DNA of 64,000 nucleotides from Collinsella sp. AM34-10 (GTDB lineage Bacteria > Actinomycetota > Coriobacteriia > Coriobacteriales > Coriobacteriaceae), in assembly GCF_003469185.1 (NCBI RefSeq), contig NZ_QSIL01000004.1:186001-250000 (forward strand), in the 5' to 3' direction. A program made the position numbers and the translations under genes. The notes beneath the pieces were generated by a model that had not been told where the DNA came from, ran no database searches, and worked only from the letters and a program-made list of their open reading frames with translations. Below, one piece after another: positions 26,226 to 34,927 of this stretch; within the stretch, counting starts at the first letter, position 1; each line of letters begins with the position of its first letter.

Positions 26226-26357
26226 GAGCCCCGGGGAGGGCAAATATATAAGGTCGATCGCGAGTTCCGCACGAGCCGGAGAGCACTTAATGTGCTCTCC
26301 GTGCGAGTCAGGACTGTCCGAGCAGGCGACCTTATATATTTGCCCTCCCCGGGGCTC
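26226..26357 (-). ncRNA. Candidate structured RNA / inverted-repeat element, copy 2
   Basis: Perfect 31-bp arms (26226-26256 and 26327-26357) enclose a 70-nt loop. Read on the minus strand, it starts 18 bases after the UPF0210 gene stop and carries TCGGACAGTCCTGACTC, an inner stem GCACG/CGTGC, apical hairpin GGAGAGCAC/GTGCTCTCC and GTGCGGAACTC. These are the same conserved segments, in the same order and orientation relative to the gene, as at 11640-11775. Arms and inner stems differ but keep pairing. Confidence 0.6.
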
Positions 26358-26375
26358 CTCGCCAGTCCCCCTCAG

Positions 26376-27740
26376 CTAGTTCTTCAGCGAGTTCAGCGGT
26401 GCCGGGAAGCGTCCACCACGGTGTGCAAGCACGGTGCCGGCGTTGGGGTTCACCGGCATGATGGGCGCACGGCCGAACAGACCGCCGTACTCAACGCAGT
26501 CGCCCACACCCTTGCCGATAGCGGGAATCACGCGCACGGCCGTGGTCTTGTTGTTGATGACGCCGATGGCCATCTCGTCGGCGATGATGCCGGCGATGGT
26601 CTCGACTGGGGTGTCGCCGGGGATGGCGATCATGTCCAGGCCAACGGAGCACACGCAGGTCATGGCCTCGAGCTTCTCGAGCGAAAGTGCGCCGGCCTCG
26701 ACGGCAGCAATCATGCCGGCGTCCTCGGACACGGGGATAAAGGCGCCCGAGAGACCGCCCACGCTGGAGCTGGCCATGACGCCGCCCTTCTTGACGGCAT
26801 CGTTGAGCATGGCGAGCGCGCAGGTCGTGCCGGGGCCACCGCAGGTGCCCACGCCGATGATCTCGAGGATACGCGCGACGGAGTCGCCGATGGCGGGCGT
26901 GGGAGCCAGCGACAGGTCGACAATGCCCTTTTCGACACCCAGGCGACGGGCGGCCTCGCGGCTCATGAGCTCGCCGGCACGGGTGATCTTAAAGGCGGTC
27001 TGCTTAATCTTCTCGGCGACTTCCATCATCGATGCGGAATCGGGCAGCGTCTCCAGGGCTGCAGCCATAACGCCGGGACCCGAGACACCTACGTTGATGA
27101 CGGCGTCGGCCTCGCCACCGCCGTGGACGGCACCCGCCATAAACGGGGAGTCCTCGACCATGTTGGCAAAGCAGACAAACTTGGAGGCGCCAACGGAATC
27201 CTCGTCTGCCGTAAGCTTGGCGGCATCGATGATGGTCTGAGCCGCCATGAGCACGGCATCCATGTTGATACCGGCGCGCAGGCTGGCGACGTTGACGCTG
27301 GAGCAGACGCGGCTGGTGGTAGCGAGCGCCTGGGGGATGGACTGGATGACGCGGCGGTCGGCGTCGCCGATGCCCTTCTGGACGAGCGCGGAGAAGCCGC
27401 CCAGGTAATCGATGCCGAGCGTCTCGGCCGCGCGGTCGAGGGCATGCGCGATGGGGGTGAGGTCCTCATCCTTGCAGCATGCGGCGATCTGCGCCACTGG
27501 GGTGACAGAAACGCGCTTGTTGACGATGGGGATACCGTACTCGCGCTCGAGGTTCTCGGCGGTCTCGACCAGGTGCTCAGCCGTGTGCGTCACGTGGTCG
27601 TAGATTTTCGTGCACATGCGGTCGAGGTTCTCGTCGCCGCAACCCATGAGCGAAACACCCATGGTGATGGTCCTGATGTCGAGGTTCTGCTCCTCAACCA
27701 TGCCGCGGGTTTCCGCGATTTCTGCGGGCGTGATCGCCAT
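26376..27740 (-). CDS. UPF0210/PFL-like family protein (DUF711)
   Basis: 454 aa, the usual length for the family. I chose ATG 27740 because TAGGAGC precedes it; the longer frame lacks a ribosome-binding site. Recognisable blocks: [14 protein letters not shown] near residue 25, [53 protein letters not shown] and the C-terminal [18 protein letters not shown]. The family is structurally related to pyruvate-formate-lyase-like folds, but its function is not established. In many genomes it pairs with an ACT-domain protein, which is absent here. Confidence 0.9.
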   Translation of the reverse strand: MAITPAEIAETRGMVEEQNLDIRTITMGVSLMGCGDENLDRMCTKIYDHVTHTAEHLVETAENLEREYGIPIVNKRVSVTPVAQIAACCKDEDLTPIAHALDRAAETLGIDYLGGFSALVQKGIGDADRRVIQSIPQALATTSRVCSSVNVASLRAGINMDAVLMAAQTIIDAAKLTADEDSVGASKFVCFANMVEDSPFMAGAVHGGGEADAVINVGVSGPGVMAAALETLPDSASMMEVAEKIKQTAFKITRAGELMSREAARRLGVEKGIVDLSLAPTPAIGDSVARILEIIGVGTCGGPGTTCALAMLNDAVKKGGVMASSSVGGLSGAFIPVSEDAGMIAAVEAGALSLEKLEAMTCVCSVGLDMIAIPGDTPVETIAGIIADEMAIGVINNKTTAVRVIPAIGKGVGDCVEYGGLFGRAPIMPVNPNAGTVLAHRGGRFPAPLNSLKN

Positions 27741-27848
27741 CCTTGCGCTCCTATCTGCCAAAACGAGCATAGTCTTATCTATTCTAACGTGCCGCACGTG
27801 CTAAGTGGCGCGTGCGGCACGTTTTGGTGCTCGGTTGTTTCCGTTGTG

Positions 27849-30407
27849 TTACTGCCCAAAGACCTCTTCGGCGATACGAGCACTTTCGGCGGCGTCCTTG
27901 GCGTAGTAGTCAGCGCCGATCTGCTTGGCGTATTCGGGGGTGAGCACGGCACCGCCTACGATGATCTTGACGCCCGGCACCTCGGCATGAAGCAGCTTGA
28001 TGGTCTCCTCCATGGCGACGACCGTGGTGGTCATAAGCGCCGAGAGGCCGACGAGCTTAATGCCGCGTTCCTTGACGGTCTTGAGCACCTCCTGCGGGTC
28101 GACGTCGCGGCCTAGGTCAAAGACGGTGTAGCCGTAGTTGTCGAGCAGCATCTTGACGATGTTCTTACCGATGTCGTGGATGTCGCCCTTGACGGTGGCC
28201 ACGCAGATCTTGCCCTTATCGGCAATCTCGCCGGCGGGCATCAGCCGCTTGATGGTGTCGAAGCCCACGCGCGCGGCCTCGGCCGAGGCCATGAGCTGCG
28301 GCAAGAAGAACTTTCCCTGGTCAAAGAGGACTCCGACCTCGTCGAGGGCGGGGATAAAGTGGTTGTTGATGAGGTCCATGGCGTCGTGATCTGCCAGAAG
28401 ACGCTCGGTCTCGGCTGCGATCTCGCCTTTGCGGCCCGAGACGACCATGCGACGAATCGGGTCGTCGTTGCCGTCGGTGCCGGAGGTGCCAGCAGTGGGT
28501 GCAGTGTCGGTCGATGCCGCCTGAGCCGCTGCCGGGTTGGCGGCGATCTTGTACGGATCGGTCCAGCCGGCGTAGCGCTCGATGTATCCGCTCGAGCCCT
28601 CGTCCTCAACGCTCAAGACGCGATAGCTGTAGACGGTATCCATAAAGCGCTTGGAGCCCGGGTTCATGATGGGGGCGTCCAGGCCTGCGCCGAAGGCGGC
28701 AGCCAAAAAGACCGAGCCCAGCAGCGGGCGGGCGGGCAGACCAAAGCTGATGTTCGACACGCCGAGCGCGCACTTGACGCCCAGGCGTTCCTTGCACAGG
28801 GACATGGCGCGCAGGATCTGTTCGGCCTGGCGCTGGTTGGTCGAGGCGGTCATGACCAGGCAGTCGATGAGGATGCGGTCCGGTCCGATGCCGTAACGGG
28901 CAGCCTCGGCCACGATGCGCTCGGCGATGGCGAAGCGAGCCTCGGCAGTATCGGGGATGCCGTCTTCGTCGAGTGTGAGACCGACGACGTTGGTGCCGTA
29001 GTGGGCGACTAGCGGGAAGATCTCATCCATGATCTGCTGTTTGCCATTGACCGAGTTGATGATGGGCTTGCCGGCGTAGCGGCGCACGGCTGCCTCGACG
29101 GCTGCGGGGTCGGTGGAGTCGATCTGCAGCGGCAGCAGCGTGGAACCCTGGAGCTGCTCGGTCGCCTGCTGGATGATCTTGACCTCGTCGATCTCGGGCA
29201 GGCCTACGTTGACGTCCAGGATGTCGGCGCCCTGTTCCTGCTGGCTGATGCCCTGGCTCACGACGTAGTCTAGGTCGCCGTCGCGCAGGGCCTGTTGCAG
29301 GCGCTTTTTGCCGGTGGGATTGATGCGCTCGCCGATGACGGCGATCTTGTGGCCGTCGCAGGGGAGGTCCACGACCGTCTGGGCGCTCGTGACCGACATA
29401 CTGGGCTTGCGGTGACGCGGGCTGGGCGTGTGGTTGTCGATGAGGGTGCGAAGTGCCGCCATGTGCGTGGGCGTGGTGCCACAGCAGCCACCCACGACGC
29501 TCACGCCGTCCTCAATCATGCCGGCGACGGCCTCGGCGTATTCGGGTGCCTGGATGTCAAAGACGGTATTGCCGTCATCGTCCACGCGGGGCAGTCCCGC
29601 ATTGGCCTGCACCATAACGGGCTTGTCGGTAACGGTGAGCATGCGTGCGGCGAGCCCTCGGAGCTCGGCCGGTCCCTGGCTGCAGTTGATGCCTAAAACG
29701 TCGGCGCCGATGGCGTCGAGCGTGACGGCGGCCACCTCGGGACTCGTACCCAGGAACGTGCGACCGTCTTCCTCAAAGGTCATGGTGGCAAAGACGGGCA
29801 GGTCGGAGTTCTCGCGGCAGGCGAGGACGGCAGCCTTGATCTCGGCAAGGTCGGTCATGGTTTCGATAATAAAGAGGTCCACACCCGCATCGACGCCGGC
29901 ACGCACTTCCTCGGCAAAGAGGTCATAGGCCTCGTCGAAGCTCAGGGTGCCCAAGGGGCGAAGCAGCGCGCCGATGGGACCGATATCGCCGGCGACGTAG
30001 TGGGCGCCGGCCGCGCGGGCGCAGGCGACGGCGGAGGCAAAGACATCTGCCACGGTGGCGGCACCGTCGAGCTTGTGGGCGTTGGCACCAAAGGTGTTGG
30101 CGGTGATCACGTCGCAGCCGGCCTCGACGTACTGACGCTGAATATCGGTAATGACCTGGGGCTCCTCAAAGTTGAGCAGCTCGGGCAGGGCGCCGGCCTT
30201 CATGCCGGCCGCCTGCAGCATGGTGCCCATGCCGCCGTCGAACAAGAGGTGTCCCGTGCCCTCGATGGCGGCGCGCAGGCGATCGTCCTTAATGCGAAGG
30301 TCGCCGATCGTGCGCGTCTTGTACGTGGCGCCGTTACAACGCGCAGTATTGACGGGCGCTGCCAGCGCGGTACCGTCGGAATCATGGGTGATAAGCGGAG
30401 TAAACAT
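27849..30407 (-). CDS. metH: Cobalamin-dependent methionine synthase lacking the activation domain
   Basis: 852 aa. It transfers a methyl group from methyltetrahydrofolate to homocysteine via cobalamin. Order: an unusual 45-residue N-terminal leader; homocysteine-binding domain with zinc Cys in GINCSQGPAE and VGGCCGTTPTH (about 55-340); pterin-binding domain (about 365-620, IGERINPTGKKRLQQAL); and B12 cap and Rossmann domains with the cobalamin His744 in the D-x-H-x-x-G motif GDIHDIGKNIV. It stops after the B12 domain, so the SAM-dependent reactivation domain is absent. That domain is encoded by the gene immediately upstream (30417-31205). ATG 30407 follows TAGGAG. Confidence 0.95.
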   Translation of the reverse strand: MFTPLITHDSDGTALAAPVNTARCNGATYKTRTIGDLRIKDDRLRAAIEGTGHLLFDGGMGTMLQAAGMKAGALPELLNFEEPQVITDIQRQYVEAGCDVITANTFGANAHKLDGAATVADVFASAVACARAAGAHYVAGDIGPIGALLRPLGTLSFDEAYDLFAEEVRAGVDAGVDLFIIETMTDLAEIKAAVLACRENSDLPVFATMTFEEDGRTFLGTSPEVAAVTLDAIGADVLGINCSQGPAELRGLAARMLTVTDKPVMVQANAGLPRVDDDGNTVFDIQAPEYAEAVAGMIEDGVSVVGGCCGTTPTHMAALRTLIDNHTPSPRHRKPSMSVTSAQTVVDLPCDGHKIAVIGERINPTGKKRLQQALRDGDLDYVVSQGISQQEQGADILDVNVGLPEIDEVKIIQQATEQLQGSTLLPLQIDSTDPAAVEAAVRRYAGKPIINSVNGKQQIMDEIFPLVAHYGTNVVGLTLDEDGIPDTAEARFAIAERIVAEAARYGIGPDRILIDCLVMTASTNQRQAEQILRAMSLCKERLGVKCALGVSNISFGLPARPLLGSVFLAAAFGAGLDAPIMNPGSKRFMDTVYSYRVLSVEDEGSSGYIERYAGWTDPYKIAANPAAAQAASTDTAPTAGTSGTDGNDDPIRRMVVSGRKGEIAAETERLLADHDAMDLINNHFIPALDEVGVLFDQGKFFLPQLMASAEAARVGFDTIKRLMPAGEIADKGKICVATVKGDIHDIGKNIVKMLLDNYGYTVFDLGRDVDPQEVLKTVKERGIKLVGLSALMTTTVVAMEETIKLLHAEVPGVKIIVGGAVLTPEYAKQIGADYYAKDAAESARIAEEVFGQ

Positions 30408-30416
30408 CGAGGGCTC

Positions 30417-31205
30417 CTAATGGCTGGAATAGCAGGTGGTGTGGGCGGCGCGGAAGCGGCAGTGCTCGCGCATGCGGCAGATATTGCAGGTGGGGCGGCT
30501 CTGGGCGTCGTGGACCTCGCCGTCAAACAGACCGATCACTGCGGTCACACTCTTGGTGGGCATGAGCAGGCTGGTCGGCGTGACGGTAAGCCCGATGAGC
30601 CGCGTGGCGTTGAGTGCAGCAACGATTGAGCGCTGGGCCGTAAGCGGGCAGTCGCCGTAGCCGGGACTAAAGCGCCAGTTACCAGCGAGTCCGTGTGCGG
30701 CGGCCGCAGCCTTGACTTGCTGGTCCATTTGCTCGACGGCAGCTTCCACATAGGCGGAGCACGCGGCGTCGAGCACGGCTCCCTCTAGGGGTTGCTGGGC
30801 TCCCGTGGTGCGCAGACGACGCTCGGCTTCCATGCCGAGGGTGCATGCCATGAGTGCGGCAAAGCGGGCGTCTTTGAGATGTCGATAGATGTCGCGGCCA
30901 CGCAGCTCAACGTTGGTACCGACCAAGCGAATGCAAGGCTCTCCCTGCTCGTCCACGCCCGTGGCATCGATGGCAAATACGCGGCGCACGCCACGGGGCT
31001 CAATGTCCAGCTCCAGACGCTCAACGACAAGCTCAATACGCTGCGACAGCTCGGGCTCAATCTGCTGACCGCCGTAGCCCAGGTAGCGCAGCATCTCGGC
31101 ACGGTCGACGCGGGGATGGTGGGCATCATCGATACGGTAGAGCGCCGGCGACGCAAGGTCGGCCGGCACTTCAACAAAAGCTGTATCGATGTGCGGTTTT
31201 TCCAT
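30417..31205 (-). CDS. Stand-alone methionine synthase activation-domain protein
   Basis: 262 aa. It matches the SAM-binding reactivation domain of MetH, with the RFSPGYGDCPL signature near residue 200 that binds SAM and presents it to cob(II)alamin. The tail adds a Cys cluster (CNICRMREHC, then HTTC) not found in the fused enzyme, possibly a metal site. It shares one base with the metF stop upstream and lies 9 bp before metH, so the three genes form an operon. It presumably reactivates the truncated MetH in trans. Confidence 0.9.
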   Translation of the reverse strand: MEKPHIDTAFVEVPADLASPALYRIDDAHHPRVDRAEMLRYLGYGGQQIEPELSQRIELVVERLELDIEPRGVRRVFAIDATGVDEQGEPCIRLVGTNVELRGRDIYRHLKDARFAALMACTLGMEAERRLRTTGAQQPLEGAVLDAACSAYVEAAVEQMDQQVKAAAAAHGLAGNWRFSPGYGDCPLTAQRSIVAALNATRLIGLTVTPTSLLMPTKSVTAVIGLFDGEVHDAQSRPTCNICRMREHCRFRAAHTTCYSSH

Positions 31206-32077
31206 TACCCCAGGCGCTCCATAATGGTTGCGGCGATCGCAGGACGATTCATAGTGTACAGGTGCAGACCGTCGGCACCGTGCTCCTTAAGGTCGCAAAG
31301 CTGACGAGCAGCATAATCTACACCGGCCGCCTGCAGGCTCTCGGGGTCGTTCTCGTACTTGGCGAGAATCTTGATGACGGGGGAGGGTAGCGACGCGCCG
31401 CACATAAAGACCATGCGGCTGATCTGCGACTTGCCCATAAACGGCATGATGCCCGCGGTAATGGGCACGGTGATACCGGCCTTGTCGGCAAGCTCGCGAA
31501 AACGGTAGAAGCACTCGTTATCAAAAAAGAGCTGCGTCACAAAGAAGCTCGCGCCGGCGTCCTGTTTTTGCTTGAGGTGCTCGACCGAGAGGTTGAGATC
31601 CTCGCAGGCAATGTGGCCCTCGGGGTAGGCTGCGGCGCCCACGCAAAAGCCGGCGTCGACGAGCTCGGGGATAAGGTCGCGGGCATAGGCGTAGTCCGAG
31701 GCGGGCTTATCGTCCTCGGTCGCGCCGGCGGGAAGATCACCACGCAGGGCCAGGATGTTTTCAACGCCGGCGGTGCGATACTCGTCGATCTTGGCGGCGA
31801 TGTCGGCGTGGGTGCGGCCCACGCAGGTGAGGTGCGCTACCGAGGGCGTATCGAATTCGCTCGAAATCATATGCGCGATGGGGGCGGTGGTGGCACCGTT
31901 GCCCGAGCCACCGGCCGAGCAGGTGACCGAGACAAAGCTCGGCGAAAGCTTGCACAGATTGCCAGCAACCTCGCGGGCCGTGTCGAGGGTCAGCTCGCCC
32001 TTGGGCGGGAACATCTCAAACGAAACGGGCGCGGTGCCCTGGGATGCTGCCTGCTTAAAAACCTCGTCGACGCGCAT
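31205..32077 (-). CDS. metF: 5,10-methylenetetrahydrofolate reductase
   Basis: 290 aa. It reduces methylene-THF to methyl-THF, the methyl donor for MetH. ATG 32077 follows AAAGGAGC and gives MRVDEVFKQ...PVSFEMFPPKGE, the family start. The conserved VSVTCSAGGSG, LALRGDLP and FFVTQLFFDNECF blocks are present. It is the first gene of the metF-activation-metH operon. Confidence 0.95.
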   Translation of the reverse strand: MRVDEVFKQAASQGTAPVSFEMFPPKGELTLDTAREVAGNLCKLSPSFVSVTCSAGGSGNGATTAPIAHMISSEFDTPSVAHLTCVGRTHADIAAKIDEYRTAGVENILALRGDLPAGATEDDKPASDYAYARDLIPELVDAGFCVGAAAYPEGHIACEDLNLSVEHLKQKQDAGASFFVTQLFFDNECFYRFRELADKAGITVPITAGIMPFMGKSQISRMVFMCGASLPSPVIKILAKYENDPESLQAAGVDYAARQLCDLKEHGADGLHLYTMNRPAIAATIMERLG

Positions 32078-32458
32078 ATCGTGCTCCTTTAGATATTTAG
32101 TGCGATGTATTGTAAGGATTCTACAGCACCACTGTGTCACGGTGGAGTTTTACTCGCTATTTGGGAATACCAATCGAAGATGCTTCGCTATCGGCATTTC
32201 CTATAACAACGTAGCTCATTTGAGACGGGGCTTTTTCCCATCAACCAGGTACCTGGGGCAGTCTTTTTGGACGGGGCTTTTGGTTGGTATTGCGAGCGCT
32301 GTCTGGTGCGGTTAGAGCGGTCCCGTTTCCCTGAGCCGGCTCGGGCTGCGCGGTTGCGTGCTCCGAGGATGCGAGGTGCGCCATGATCAAGCGTACGCTC
32401 AAGAACCGCGCCGTCGATACGCAGCAGGTATCCGCCGAGCGGGAAGGTTGCTGTAAGC
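32078..32458. other. Intergenic region between metF and the PTS regulator
   Basis: 381 bp without a convincing gene. 32230-32330 contains two CGGGGCTTTT motifs and CAGGTACCTGGGGCAG, similar to the loop of the GGGACAGGCAC hairpins found elsewhere. On the minus strand 32300-32450 has GC3-rich, coding-like sequence without a start or ribosome-binding site, possibly the eroded 3' end of a gene. I see no SAM or cobalamin riboswitch upstream of metF. Confidence 0.45.
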
Positions 32459-34363
32459 CTAATTGGCCAGGCTGGCGAGCGCGTCGACGAAGGCTTCGTA
32501 TGACGTGCATTCCAAAAGTCGGCGTATGTTGGCGGGTTCGATGAGAGAGCCCGCCACGCGGTCGAATACCGTGTTGAACGACGAGCGCTCCGCCGGGCTA
32601 AAGCACAGCATGAGAACGAGGTTGACCTGCGTATCCTGCCATTGGATGGGCTTTTTGGAGATGAGCACGGAAATGCGGGAATGCTTGCCGACGAGTCCCA
32701 CGGTATGGGGCATGGCAAATGCTCCCATGGCAGTCGAGGACATTTCCTCGCGTTCAAATACCTTGTCGATATAGGGTCTATCCGCAAAACCGCTGTCGAC
32801 CAGGCCGCGCCCCATGTGTTCGATGCAGGCGGCGCGGTCGGAAAGATCGTCCCGAACCTCAAAGAGCACAGGATCGATGAGTTCGTGCAGCAGGTCTTTG
32901 AACGCGGAGCGCTTACGTGCGTCCAAGATGCCCTCGATCTTGCTTCTGAGGTTTGCGATGTCGGTGCTTGAGGGCACGGGGGCGATCTGGAGCGTTGGGA
33001 CTTGGAGCACGCTCTGGATGGGCGAGATGCAGATGACGAGGTCGTCGGGGCAGTCCGTGAGCTCCGCCTCGTCTGTCGCGATGCGCGTGATCATGAGCTG
33101 CTCGCCAAAGCGCCCAGCGAGCTGTTCGACGAGGCGTGGCCCCATATCGTAATAGGAGGGGCAGAAAATGGTTGCCTTTGCCTTGGCGTCAGCTTCGCGC
33201 TGGGTGCCGACGGCGCTGCCAAGGTGCAGGGCGATATACGCGATCTCGTCGTCGTTGATCGTGACGCCAAGATCGTTGGTGATGGTCGATGCGAGTGCGA
33301 CGGCGGCGTCGTAGATAAGGGGGCAACCGGTTTTGACGCTTTCGGTAAGCGGGTTGCGCGAGGGCTTTTGGGTGCGCGCCCGGACAAGGAGACCTCGCAC
33401 ATGCAGGCCAAAGCGCACAAGAAAGCCCCGATCAGAAAGGTCGATACCATAGAGCTCATTGAATTGCGCGGTGAGCTTTTCGACGAGCGCCATGCAGTCC
33501 GTGCCGATAAGCTCCGCAAGGTTGCTTTCGGTTGCCGAACGGTAGTCGATATCGGTCGAACGCGCCATGATGAGCAGGGTGAGCTCGCGAAGCTCTTCTG
33601 CGGGAAACTCAATCGAGAGGGAAGCCCCCAGGGCGTCCGCGAGCTCACAGGCGATGGTGCGGTCCTCCTCCGGTAGGTCCGCGGTATTGCCGGCATCGAG
33701 ACTTTCGGACCTGCGGATGCGATCGATTGAGATTGCGAGGTGCAGCAGCAGGTCCGAGAGCGCATAGTCGTTGATAAAGCGATGGTGGCGATAGAGCGTG
33801 TCGCTCACCAGCTGTTGAACGGACTTGATGTCGATATCGGGAAAGGCCCGTGAGAGCGCGCCGGTACCCATGAAGCCGTTGTTTGTCTCTTGCCGAAGCA
33901 TGCCCGAGAGGAGCTTGCGCTTGTTGCGCTCCGTTCCGTTGAGGGAGATGCGGTCTCGGTGGGTAACGAGCTCAAGGTCGTTGCGCGCGAGGGTGCGCTT
34001 GGCGCGCGCGAGGTCCGTTTTGAGCGTCGACATGCTTACCGACATCTCGTCACATAGGTCCCACAGGTCGATGGGGTCGCCATCGGGCTGCATGATCAGA
34101 TGGTTGACGATGTAGTCGCTGCGTTCCTTTGAAGAACCGAAGCGCTCTCCGTCGTCCGTCTTGAGGACGTCTGCCGCAAGGTTGCGGTCGATTGTGTAGC
34201 CGACAGGCGTTGAGGTGAGGATTCCTGGGCATGAGGTGTTGATCTCGCGCACATAGGTCCTGACGCTTCGCACACTCACATCGAGCGTCTCGGCGAGTGT
34301 CGCGGCCGTCTGCGGCGAGTTGCTGACAAGACTGCGGATAAGCTGATGATGTACCGCCCTCAC
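32459..34363 (-). CDS. PRD-containing PTS transcriptional regulator (HTH-PRD-EIIB-EIIA)
   Basis: 634 aa from GTG 34363, preferred because AGAAGGAGC lies directly upstream; a frame from 34408 is possible. Order: HTH_11/Mga-like helices at the N-terminus (SPQTAATLAETLDVSVRSVRTYVREI), two PRD domains in the middle with regulatory His residues, an EIIB-Gat-like segment (ATIFCPSYYDMGPRLVEQLAG) with its Cys, and a type-2 EIIA domain at the C-terminus (MGAFAMPHTVGLVGKHS, phospho-His). This is the LicR/ManR/MtlR class of DNA-binding activator. It is divergent from the cellobiose-type PTS operon at 34607-38048 and very likely controls it. Confidence 0.9.
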   Translation of the reverse strand: MRAVHHQLIRSLVSNSPQTAATLAETLDVSVRSVRTYVREINTSCPGILTSTPVGYTIDRNLAADVLKTDDGERFGSSKERSDYIVNHLIMQPDGDPIDLWDLCDEMSVSMSTLKTDLARAKRTLARNDLELVTHRDRISLNGTERNKRKLLSGMLRQETNNGFMGTGALSRAFPDIDIKSVQQLVSDTLYRHHRFINDYALSDLLLHLAISIDRIRRSESLDAGNTADLPEEDRTIACELADALGASLSIEFPAEELRELTLLIMARSTDIDYRSATESNLAELIGTDCMALVEKLTAQFNELYGIDLSDRGFLVRFGLHVRGLLVRARTQKPSRNPLTESVKTGCPLIYDAAVALASTITNDLGVTINDDEIAYIALHLGSAVGTQREADAKAKATIFCPSYYDMGPRLVEQLAGRFGEQLMITRIATDEAELTDCPDDLVICISPIQSVLQVPTLQIAPVPSSTDIANLRSKIEGILDARKRSAFKDLLHELIDPVLFEVRDDLSDRAACIEHMGRGLVDSGFADRPYIDKVFEREEMSSTAMGAFAMPHTVGLVGKHSRISVLISKKPIQWQDTQVNLVLMLCFSPAERSSFNTVFDRVAGSLIEPANIRRLLECTSYEAFVDALASLAN

Positions 34364-34606
34364 GATAGCTCCTTCTACCTTGATTTCCTGCGTCTCATAT
34401 TCCGTCAAATTGCAAAGGCGGGCAAGTGAGGACTTGCATGCAGGGGGTGAATCGGGACCGATACACGCGTTTCACAACGGGTGTGCAAAACGCAAGATGC
34501 GTTCTTGCGCGCAACGGGGTAGGGTTGAAGCGTCAAAAGGCAAGGGCCCTTGCAACGACACAAAACAGAAATCACGCGGACAAGCGTGGCAAGAAAGGAT
34601 ACGACC
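34364..34606. promoter_or_regulatory. Divergent control region of the beta-glucoside PTS operon
   Basis: 243 bp between the PRD regulator and the EIIB start. It contains the imperfect inverted repeat AACGCAAGATGCGTTCTTGCG around 34492-34516 and a CACGCGTTTCACAACGGGTGTG segment (34462-34485). Either could be the activator site. No gene fits here. Confidence 0.4.
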
Positions 34607-34918
34607 ATGTCTAAGCTCAACGTTCTGCTCGTATGCGGCTCGGGTGCAAGCTCTGGCTTTATGGCTGCCAATATGCGCAAGGTGATCAAGGAGCGCGGCC
34701 TCGATATCGCGGTGACCGCCCGTAGCGAAAGCGAGATCGAGAACTATATCGACGAGATCGATGCCCTTATGGTCGGTCCGCACCTCGCCTATATTCTCGA
34801 GGACATCGATGAGTACACGCAGGGCGCCGATGTGAAGGTGATCCTTATGAAGGCGGATTACTACTCAAAGCTCGACGGCGCAGCCGCGCTGGACGACCTG
34901 CTCAGCAATATCGGCTAG
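34607..34918 (+). CDS. PTS lactose/cellobiose-type EIIB
   Basis: 103 aa. ATG 34607 follows AAGAAAGGA. The phosphocysteine loop is at the start: LLVCGSGASSG (Cys10 by this start). It accepts phosphate from the EIIA encoded two genes downstream and passes it to sugar at EIIC. First gene of the operon EIIB-EIIC-EIIA-GH1. Confidence 0.93.
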   Translation: MSKLNVLLVCGSGASSGFMAANMRKVIKERGLDIAVTARSESEIENYIDEIDALMVGPHLAYILEDIDEYTQGADVKVILMKADYYSKLDGAAALDDLLSNIG

Positions 34919-34927
34919 GGGGATCGG

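Noticed and set aside
32188..32384. Small hydrophilic frames downstream of the PRD regulator on the minus strand
   Set aside because: Codon usage looks partly coding-like, but there is no start with a ribosome-binding site and no recognisable domain, so I noted it only as a possible remnant.
31206..32458. SAM or cobalamin riboswitch upstream of metF
   Set aside because: I looked for the conserved core segments of both and found none; the region contains only short repeats and coding-like remnants.
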